Shown: positions 43,355 to 49,495 of the stretch, in pieces
Position numbering within the stretch: the stretch's first letter is position 1
Layout of the letters: the number at the start of each line of letters is the position of its first letter
Assembly: GCA_037083765.1 (NCBI GenBank)
Contig: JBAPLS010000007.1
Span: 1-49,495 of the forward strand
Direction of reading: 5' to 3'
DNA from: Dasytiphilus stammeri_B
Lineage (GTDB): Bacteria; Pseudomonadota; Gammaproteobacteria; Enterobacterales; Enterobacteriaceae
DNA: 49,495 bases
Made by a program: the position numbers and the translations under genes
The notes under the pieces: model-generated
What the model was told of the DNA's origin: nothing
The model's input: the letters and a program-made list of their open reading frames with translations, nothing else
Database searches by the model: none

Positions 43355-44044
43355 TCAATCCATTACAAATTGAGCAAAAGGTAAATATGCATAAGCTTTT
43401 TTTATCACTTCACCCAGATTAAGACCAGTAGAATCCAGGATAATCGCATCGGGCGCTGGTATTAATGGTGAGATTACCCTCCTCCGGTCACGTTCGTCAC
43501 GAAGTTTTATTTCATTTAACACTTTATTGAATTTAACACTAAAGCCTTTGTTATGCAACTGTAACACCCGGCGACGAGATCGTTCTTCTACACTAGCATC
43601 TAAAAAAAATTTTACCATTGCATCAGGAAAGACTACCGTACCCATATCTCGTCCTTCTGCAATTAATCCTGGTTTTTTCCTATAGGAACGCAATCGATCT
43701 TTTAGTACTTTTCTAACGGAAGGAACTTTCGCTAAATGTGAAGCTATTTGTCCTATCTTTTCCATTCGAATTATATTCGTAATATTTTTTTTCTCTAAAA
43801 AAATTTCATAGTTTCCATGTTCTTTGAGGAGAAAAGAAACCGACAAATTTTTTGCCATTGATAATAATGCTATTTCATTTGTGAGAGAGATTTTATTAGT
43901 TATTACGGACCAAGCACAAACTCGATAAATAGCACCGGAATCTAATGAATTCCAATGGAGTCTTTGAGCTAGAGAACAACACAGCACACTTTTCCCTGCG
44001 CCTGCAGGACCGTCAATTGTAATAACAGGTATTATTCTACTAAT
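43355..44044 (-). CDS. cmk: Cytidylate kinase, apparent ATT start
   Basis: Phosphorylates CMP and dCMP. The frame reads ISRIIPVITIDGPAGAGKS at the N-terminus, with the complete P-loop at residues 11-19, then LDSGAIYRVCAW, the LIAEGRDMGTVVFPDA motif and ERSRRRVLQL. There is no ATG, GTG, TTG or CTG between an in-frame TAG and the P-loop. AAGGA lies eight bases before ATT at 44042-44044, which gives 229 residues (E. coli 227). The first conventional start (GTG within the P-loop) would destroy nucleotide binding. So either ATT is used, as in infC, or the start codon has mutated. It starts 17 bp after aroA. Confidence 0.9.
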   Translation of the reverse strand: MSRIIPVITIDGPAGAGKSVLCCSLAQRLHWNSLDSGAIYRVCAWSVITNKISLTNEIALLSMAKNLSVSFLLKEHGNYEIFLEKKNITNIIRMEKIGQIASHLAKVPSVRKVLKDRLRSYRKKPGLIAEGRDMGTVVFPDAMVKFFLDASVEERSRRRVLQLHNKGFSVKFNKVLNEIKLRDERDRRRVISPLIPAPDAIILDSTGLNLGEVIKKAYAYLPFAQFVMD

Positions 44045-44061
44045 ATTTGAAATCCTTGTAT

Positions 44062-45342
44062 TTAAACAGTACTAATATCCGCGAGTTTGCTAAAATAACG
44101 AGGAAAAGTTTTTCTAACACAGTTAGGATTCAGTATCGTGACTGGGGATGATGAAAGTGCTAATAATGAAAAACACATCGCCATCCGATGATCGTTATAG
44201 GTGTTAATTTCGGCATAAGTAATTTTTTCTGGAGGCGTAATAGATATGGAATCTCTTCCTTCTATTACCTGTGCTCCTACTTTTCGCAATTCGGTTGACA
44301 TAGCAGTCAAACGATCGGTCTCTTTAATACGCCAGTTGTAAATATTACTTAATGTAGTAGTACCTCTAGCAAAAAGAGCCATTGTAGCCAGGGTCATAGC
44401 TGCGTCTGGCATGTCGTTCATATCCATATTAATAGACCTTAGATTTCCCCGTTGACAAATAATTTCATTATCCCGCCATTCAATTTGGGCTCCCATTTGT
44501 TGGATAATATCCGCAAAAGAAATATCACCCTGTCTGGTATTGCGCCCAATTCCGACCACACTAACTTTTCCGCCTTTGACCGCACCCGCGGCTAAGAAAT
44601 ATGAGGATGAAGAAGCGTCTCCTTCTATTATATATCTTCCGGGAGAGTGATATTGTTGATTACCCCTAATCAGAAATTCGCGATAGTTCTTGTTAACTAT
44701 CATAACTTTAAAATCACCTAACAAACGTAATGTAATATCAATATATGGACGAGACACTAACTCTCCAGTTATCAATATCCGAGTATCTTTAGAAGCAAGT
44801 GGTGCTGCCATTAGCAAAGCAGTTAAAAATTGGCTTGACTTACTACTATCAATGATAATTGTTCCCCCCTGAAATCCTCCTCTTAAATGAACAGGAGGCA
44901 CATCTTTTTCTATATCAATCCTCGCTTGTCCTTGGCGGAGTGCATGGACTAAAGGTCCTAAGGGACGTTCCTTCATGCGCGCATCTCCTGTTAAAATAAT
45001 ATCATTAGCAGTTAAACTTAGTGCGGCTGTCAGAGGACGCATAGCAGTCCCAGCGTTACCTAAGAATAATTCGATCTTGTCTTTTACATGTATTGGTCCT
45101 GCACACCCTACTATATCACAAACCGTATTATCTTTAGATAAAGTAAAAGATATTCCAAGGTGATGCAATGCTTTCAGCATATGACGTACGTCTTCACTAT
45201 CAAGTAGATTAGTTAATCTAGTAAGTCCGTGTGCCTGAGCGGCAATTAAAAGTGCCCTATTGGAGATACTCTTAGAACCAGGAATATCTATAGTACCATT
45301 TACCAACGAAATAGGTTGTAATGTCAAGGAATCATCCCACAT
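44062..45342 (-). CDS. aroA: 5-enolpyruvylshikimate-3-phosphate synthase
   Basis: Sixth shikimate step, transferring enolpyruvyl from PEP to shikimate 3-phosphate. 426 residues from the ATG at 45342 (E. coli 427); GGAG upstream and the family start (SLTLQPI) exclude the longer frame. PGSKSISNRALL, LFLGNAGTAMRPL, RMKERPLGPLV, SSQFLTALLMAAPL, EGDASSSSYFLAAGA, KETDRLTAMSTELRKVGA and NDHRMAMCFSLLAL are intact. It lies between serC and cmk. Confidence 0.98.
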   Translation of the reverse strand: MWDDSLTLQPISLVNGTIDIPGSKSISNRALLIAAQAHGLTRLTNLLDSEDVRHMLKALHHLGISFTLSKDNTVCDIVGCAGPIHVKDKIELFLGNAGTAMRPLTAALSLTANDIILTGDARMKERPLGPLVHALRQGQARIDIEKDVPPVHLRGGFQGGTIIIDSSKSSQFLTALLMAAPLASKDTRILITGELVSRPYIDITLRLLGDFKVMIVNKNYREFLIRGNQQYHSPGRYIIEGDASSSSYFLAAGAVKGGKVSVVGIGRNTRQGDISFADIIQQMGAQIEWRDNEIICQRGNLRSINMDMNDMPDAAMTLATMALFARGTTTLSNIYNWRIKETDRLTAMSTELRKVGAQVIEGRDSISITPPEKITYAEINTYNDHRMAMCFSLLALSSSPVTILNPNCVRKTFPRYFSKLADISTV

Positions 45343-45401
45343 AAAGATCATCTCCAGAATCAAGTATTTAGTTCAAACAACATCTACTACCTTGGTGACG
45401 G

Positions 45402-46487
45402 TTACCCATACTTTAATTCAAAATATTTCATATACTCAATAAGTTTTTTTACTCCAGCTATGGGCATAGCATTATATAGAGAGGCACGTATTCCACCCAC
45501 TGCTTGATGGCCTTTTAGCATTCGTAATCCTAGTAAATCTGCTTGGTGGAAGAAAATATTTTCTAATTTAGAATTAAATAGTTTAAAAGTAACGTTCATG
45601 ACTGACCGATACTTAGCCGAAACATCGTTAATATAAAAATCACTTTTATCCAAATTGTTATATAAGAGCTCCGCCTTTTGTTGATTTCTTTGGGAGATGA
45701 TTTCTAGCCCTCCTTGTTCTTTTAACCATTTCAATACTAAACCGGTTATATACCAAGAAAAAGTAGGGGGAGTATTAAACATAGAATGATTTTTGGCTTG
45801 AAGTTTATAATTCAGAATTGATGGTACTTCTCTCTGAGCATTGTCTAGGAGATCTTCGTGTATAATTATTACGGCTAGACCAGCAGTGCCTATGTTTTTT
45901 TGCGTCCCGGCATAAAGAACTCCATAATTATTGATATCTATAGGACGAGATAGTATAACCGACGAACAATCCGCTACCATAATTTTATCTTTAATATGTG
46001 GTTCTTCATGAATAGCTATTCCATTAATCGTTTCATTGGGGCAATAGTGGACATAATAAGACTTCTCTGAAATATCCCACATTGACAATGGGAGAATTGA
46101 GTGTTTTCCATCCACTATTGTTTTGACATCAATAACATTAGGATTACAGTACTTCTGTGCTTCCTTAGATGCTCTAGACGACCAGTAACCACTATCTACA
46201 TAGTCAGCAGAATTAGGGTGACTTAACAAATTTAATGGCACTGCAGAAAATTGTGCTCGGGCTCCCCCATGGCAGAATAATACTTTATATTCTAATGGAA
46301 TTTTCATAAGATCACGAATGTCTTGTTCGCTTTCTTCTACAACTTGAAAAAATTCTTTACTTCTGTGACTAATTTCTAGTATCGAAGTACCTAAACCTTT
46401 CCAACTCATAAGATCTTCCTTTGCTTTGGCCAGAACTTCTTTAGGTATCATTGCAGGTCCAGCACTAAAATTATAAACCTCTAACAT
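45402..46487 (-). CDS. serC: Phosphoserine/phosphohydroxythreonine aminotransferase
   Basis: PLP enzyme of serine and pyridoxal phosphate synthesis. 361 residues (E. coli 362). NFSAGPAMIPKEVL at the start, HRSKEF, HGGARAQFSAVPLNLL, DCSSVILSRPID, and the PLP lysine Lys197 in YAGTQKNIGTAGL, then SLYNAMP near the end. First gene of the serC-aroA-cmk-rpsA block; no clear Shine-Dalgarno. Confidence 0.97.
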   Translation of the reverse strand: MLEVYNFSAGPAMIPKEVLAKAKEDLMSWKGLGTSILEISHRSKEFFQVVEESEQDIRDLMKIPLEYKVLFCHGGARAQFSAVPLNLLSHPNSADYVDSGYWSSRASKEAQKYCNPNVIDVKTIVDGKHSILPLSMWDISEKSYYVHYCPNETINGIAIHEEPHIKDKIMVADCSSVILSRPIDINNYGVLYAGTQKNIGTAGLAVIIIHEDLLDNAQREVPSILNYKLQAKNHSMFNTPPTFSWYITGLVLKWLKEQGGLEIISQRNQQKAELLYNNLDKSDFYINDVSAKYRSVMNVTFKLFNSKLENIFFHQADLLGLRMLKGHQAVGGIRASLYNAMPIAGVKKLIEYMKYFELKYG

Positions 46488-46584
46488 GAGGACACAAAAA
46501 AGCCTTTTCTTGTGGACCTAGCTTCTGCTGTTTCTATTTTCAATTATTTTTAGCCCCCAAGTGACATTCTATTATTCTATCCCC

Positions 46585-47493
46585 TTAGTATAAATAAATT
46601 TGGTCTGAAGAGGGTGCAATTAATCCCACTTCTTGGAGAGCTTGTTGCACTGCTACCTGTCCATCTTCAGTTAAGGATGTCATGGGCAATCTCACGGTAT
46701 CGGTTGTTATGAGTTCTAATTTCTTTAAAGCCCATTTCACCGGGATAGGATTAGTTTCAATAAATAATTGTTGATGAAGAGGCATTAATTGTTGATTGAT
46801 GTTTCTAGCGGCGATAAATTTCCCTTGTTTAGCTAAGCTACATAGTTCTACCATATCTCTAGGGACAATATTAGCAGTTACAGACACTACTCCGTGTCCT
46901 CCTAACTGCATAAAATCTAAGGCCGTTGCATCATTCCCACTTAATAACATAAAATTATCTGATACCCTAGTTTTAATTTGGCTAAGACGAGATAAATCTC
47001 CTGTAGCCTCTTTTATGCCAATTATATTTTTAATAGTGGATAGCCTGGCAATGGTCTCTGGTAAAAGATCACATCCTGTGCGGGACGGAACATTGTACAA
47101 AATTTGCGGTAGATTACTACATTGTGCAATACATTTAAAATGTTGATATAATCCTTCTTGGGTAGGCTTATTATAATATGGAGTCACACTCAAACATCCT
47201 ACCACTCCAGAATTTTCAAACCGTTGTGTTAAAGCGATCCCTGCAGAAGTAGCATTTGATCCCGTTCCGGCTATTATTGGGATTTGACTATTTGCTATTT
47301 CTAAAGTACGCATAACTACATTAATATGCTCCGTCGTACTCAGGGTGGCAAATTCACCAGTAGTACCACCGGAAATAATTGCTGAGGTTCCACTCTTAAT
47401 ATGAAAGGCAATGAGTTTTTTCAGACTATTTATACAAAGATTGCCTTTATTATCCATTGGAGTAATAAGAGCCACTATACTTCCTGTAAACAT
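46585..47493 (-). CDS. dapA: 4-hydroxy-tetrahydrodipicolinate synthase
   Basis: Condenses aspartate semialdehyde with pyruvate, first step of lysine/diaminopimelate synthesis. 302 residues (E. coli 292). Schiff-base Lys161 (IIGIKEATGD), Tyr133 (LYNVPSRTG) and Thr44-Thr45 (SGGTTGEFATL) are all present. About ten extra residues follow the usual C-terminus. AAGGAG precedes the ATG. Supports peptidoglycan and lysine production. Confidence 0.97.
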   Translation of the reverse strand: MFTGSIVALITPMDNKGNLCINSLKKLIAFHIKSGTSAIISGGTTGEFATLSTTEHINVVMRTLEIANSQIPIIAGTGSNATSAGIALTQRFENSGVVGCLSVTPYYNKPTQEGLYQHFKCIAQCSNLPQILYNVPSRTGCDLLPETIARLSTIKNIIGIKEATGDLSRLSQIKTRVSDNFMLLSGNDATALDFMQLGGHGVVSVTANIVPRDMVELCSLAKQGKFIAARNINQQLMPLHQQLFIETNPIPVKWALKKLELITTDTVRLPMTSLTEDGQVAVQQALQEVGLIAPSSDQIYLY

Positions 47494-47505
47494 TATTTTT
47501 CTCCT

Positions 47506-47745
47506 TCATACCTCAATTTTTTTCTTAGAAATTTCATCTGAACATGAACACTTAAATATAAGTGTTTCCTCAAAATAAATATGGCGGTTAAGTATTTGTT
47601 CAGTAACAATAAAGTCATAATATTTGGGGTAAAAGTATTGCTTCTCTACCTCTCTAAAGTCAGTAGAGCTGATTAAATAAAAACTGTTAGCATCGTTAAT
47701 CCCAAATAAAAGTAATCTGGATAGTTGTTGAGGAAAAATAATCAT
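47506..47745 (-). CDS. Hypothetical small protein upstream of dapA
   Basis: 79 codons (MIIFPQQLSRLLLFGIND...), ending 12 bp before dapA on the same strand. I do not recognise a family. No membrane segment and no Shine-Dalgarno are visible. The C-terminal half includes CSCSDEISKKK. It might be a remnant of a larger gene or a spurious frame; in E. coli gcvR precedes dapA divergently and is not similar. Confidence 0.3.
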   Translation of the reverse strand: MIIFPQQLSRLLLFGINDANSFYLISSTDFREVEKQYFYPKYYDFIVTEQILNRHIYFEETLIFKCSCSDEISKKKIEV

Positions 47746-47803
47746 TTTAATTTTGTTTATAGATAACTTGATAAAATTTTATCCTTCCTTTTTTTACTGA
47801 AGC

Positions 47804-48814
47804 CTACTTGTTCCTAAAAGGGTGTAATCCTATGGCTTCATAGACTTGAAGAAGAGTAGTTTGAGCTTTCACTCGAGCTTTTAAGGCACCTTCCTGAATA
47901 ATTTTATGAAGTAACACCTCATCCCTACGAAAGAGATTATATTTTTTTTGGATTTTACTGAGCAGATCAGAAACAGCATGGGCGACTGAAATTTTCAGGT
48001 GATCATACATTTTATGTGAGAATTCTTTTTCTAATTCAGGAATACTTTTACCACTGATGACCGATAAAATATTTAATAAGTTAGAAACTCCCGGTTTATT
48101 TTTTATATCATAACGTATGATAGGAGGTAATTCGGAATCAGTCACAGCTCTTTTTATTTTTTTTAAAACTGAGCTAGGAGATTCTAGAAGTCCAATAATA
48201 TTGTTTCGGTTATCATCAGATTTAGACATTTTTTTAGTAGGTTCCAGTAGAGACATAACTCGCGATCCCCATTTAGAAATAACAGGCTCAGGAATAGTGA
48301 ATACAGGACCATAAATTTTATTAAATCGATGAGCAATAGTGCGACTTAATTCTAAATGTTGTTTTTGGTCTTCCCCCACAGGTACATGCTGAGTTTGATA
48401 CAATAGAATATCAGCTGCCATTAATATCGGATAATTAAATAATCCTGCACTAGTACTAGCATCCTTAGGTAGAATTTTATTTCTAAATTGTATCATGCGA
48501 CTTAATTCACCTAAGTAAGTGTAACAGTTTAAGATCCAATGGAGCTGTGTATGTTCCGCAACATGTGATTGAACAAAAATAATGCATTTTTGAGCTTCTA
48601 AACCGCACGCTAAGTAGAGTGCCAACGTATCTAACGTGGCGTTGCGTAATTGCACGTAATCTTGTCGTACCGTGAGCGCATGTAAATCCACGATACTATA
48701 TATACATTGATACTTATCCTGCAGTTGTACCCATTGACGTAATGCCCCTATATAATTACCAAGAGTTAACTCCCCTGAAGGTTGAGTACCACTAAATACT
48801 ATGGGTTTGTTCAT
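47804..48814 (-). CDS. trpS: Tryptophanyl-tRNA synthetase
   Basis: 336 residues (E. coli 334). FSGTQPSGELTLGNYIGALRQW carries the HIGH-type TLGN, then YPILMAADILLYQ, VPVGEDQKQHLELSR and the KMSKS loop KKMSKSDDN. C-terminal domain intact. It follows rpe by 27 bp; the E. coli order is dam-rpe-gph-trpS, so gph has been lost between them. Confidence 0.97.
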   Translation of the reverse strand: MNKPIVFSGTQPSGELTLGNYIGALRQWVQLQDKYQCIYSIVDLHALTVRQDYVQLRNATLDTLALYLACGLEAQKCIIFVQSHVAEHTQLHWILNCYTYLGELSRMIQFRNKILPKDASTSAGLFNYPILMAADILLYQTQHVPVGEDQKQHLELSRTIAHRFNKIYGPVFTIPEPVISKWGSRVMSLLEPTKKMSKSDDNRNNIIGLLESPSSVLKKIKRAVTDSELPPIIRYDIKNKPGVSNLLNILSVISGKSIPELEKEFSHKMYDHLKISVAHAVSDLLSKIQKKYNLFRRDEVLLHKIIQEGALKARVKAQTTLLQVYEAIGLHPFRNK

Positions 48815-48841
48815 AAAAAAATCCTGATTCTGTTCTAGGCT

Positions 48842-49495
48842 CTAATTTTGTAAATTAATTGCACGATCTTTTGATAATTCCGCACGCATAGAGTTAATCA
48901 CTTGCTTATAATTATTTTTTGATTGACTAAAAATTGCTGATCCTATGACCAAAATATCAGCACCCGCTGTAGCAATAGCGCTAATGTTATTTACATTGAC
49001 TCCTCCATCTACTTCGATATCAATATTATTATAGCCCATAGAATTAATTAGTTTACGTATCTGACGTATTTTGAAAAATGTCGTCGGGAGAAAAGCTTGT
49101 CCCCCAAATCCCGGGGACACCGACATCAATACAATTACATCTAGTTGAGAAATAACAGATTGAATTTTATCAAACGGAGTATCAGGATTTAATACTAAAC
49201 CAGCTTGACAATCATGGTTCTTAATGAGAGTCAGAGCTTTGTTAACGTTCTCTGATGTTTCAGGATGAAAAGCAATAATACTAGCCCCTGCGAGAGCAAA
49301 TTCGGGAATAATTCCATCTACCGGTGAGACCATAAGATNNANTNNAATNNNNNNNGTNNTNNNATAATNNNNAANANANNNTNANANNATNNNNNNTANN
49401 GTNTANANNNGNNNCANNANNNNTNNNNCATANNANNNAANTNTANNNGGAAAAGTATTAAGGATCCACTGAGGCTTTGACTGAATTATCTCCAT
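48842..49495 (-). CDS. rpe: Ribulose-phosphate 3-epimerase, partial and with N bases
   Basis: Interconverts ribulose 5-phosphate and xylulose 5-phosphate. The C-terminal two thirds are clear: LMVSPVDGIIPEFALAGAS, FHPETSENV, LMSVSPGFGGQAFLP, EVDGGVNVNNISAIATAGAD, VIGSAIFSQ. The region 49339-49448 is mostly N. Beyond it, 49449-49495 fits the expected GEDTAKAL segment only in another frame (GDNSVKAS), so the base calls there are unreliable. The true N-terminus lies beyond the window edge. Confidence 0.92.
   Translation of the reverse strand: MEIIQSKPQWILNTFXXXXXXYXXXXXXXXXXXXXXXXXXXXXYXXXXXIXXXLMVSPVDGIIPEFALAGASIIAFHPETSENVNKALTLIKNHDCQAGLVLNPDTPFDKIQSVISQLDVIVLMSVSPGFGGQAFLPTTFFKIRQIRKLINSMGYNNIDIEVDGGVNVNNISAIATAGADILVIGSAIFSQSKNNYKQVINSMRAELSKDRAINLQN
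49339..49448. other. Low-quality stretch with scattered N
   Basis: About 110 bp in which most bases are unresolved, within the 5' part of rpe. Sequence from here to the window edge should not be used to judge whether rpe is intact. Confidence 0.98.

Overview
The window is AT-rich (roughly 36% GC by eye), and nearly every protein is a recognisable but drifted version of an Enterobacterales (E. coli-like) housekeeping protein. Gene order is partly conserved with E. coli: cyoA-cyoB, tig-clpP-clpX-(lon)-ppiD, thrS-infC-rpmI-rplT-pheS-pheT, serC-aroA-cmk-rpsA, mdtK next to tRNA-Val, and ypdB/tRNA-Ala/gltX/tRNA-Val/tRNA-Lys. Between these blocks are deletions, decayed genes (lon, probably ihfA and ihfB) and empty spacers. 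There are no insertion sequences, phage genes, rRNA genes or CRISPR arrays. This is what a genome-reduced, host-restricted gammaproteobacterium, most likely an insect symbiont, looks like; the host and species cannot be told from the sequence. Runs of N at 34306-34311 and 49339-49448 show that parts of the assembly are low quality.

Layout: 1-1303 cytochrome bo3 oxidase (minus strand); 1575-7614 chaperone/protease block tig-clpP-clpX-(lon remnant)-ppiD; 7627-11442 minus-strand DMT transporter, aroC, prmB, ydjM; 11597-18242 translation block thrS to pheT; 18509-24453 sohB, yciK, clsA, tyrS, grxD; 24929-31325 mdtK, tRNA-Val, ydiK, proC, tRNA-Lys(CUU), serS, trxB, infA; 31333-32637 a maeB that has lost its C-terminal domain; 32906-38233 the accessory cluster described below; 38448-41244 ypdB, tRNA genes and gltX; 41570-49495 rpsA, cmk, aroA, serC, dapA, trpS and rpe, all on the minus strand.

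The unusual system is a compact minus-strand operon at 33516-38233, with an HD-domain hydrolase pseudogene trailing at 32906-33444. In transcription order it encodes a 7-carboxy-7-deazaguanine synthase (QueE-like), a GTP cyclohydrolase I (FolE-like, not the enterobacterial type), a 6-carboxytetrahydropterin synthase (QueD-like), a CBS-less IMP dehydrogenase/GMP reductase-like enzyme, a purine-type phosphoribosyltransferase and a UbiD-family decarboxylase. The first three make 7-carboxy-7-deazaguanine (CDG) from GTP. The last three are the functions expected to attach ribose 5-phosphate, remove the 2-amino group and remove the 7-carboxylate. With host-genome purA/purB, which are not in the window, this would give 7-deaza-AMP and, after dephosphorylation, a tubercidin-like 7-deazaadenosine. 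This gene set matches actinobacterial 7-deazapurine nucleoside antibiotic clusters (tubercidin, toyocamycin, sangivamycin). Finding it in a reduced symbiont genome suggests a retained, probably horizontally acquired, defensive or signalling metabolite. The product is inferred, not shown.

Signs of relaxed selection elsewhere include eroded editing-site residues in ThrRS and PheRS, an eroded PPIase domain in trigger factor, ClpP without its propeptide, decay of lon, and four of six tRNA genes lacking an encoded CCA end. Two genes (infC and cmk) appear to start at ATT.
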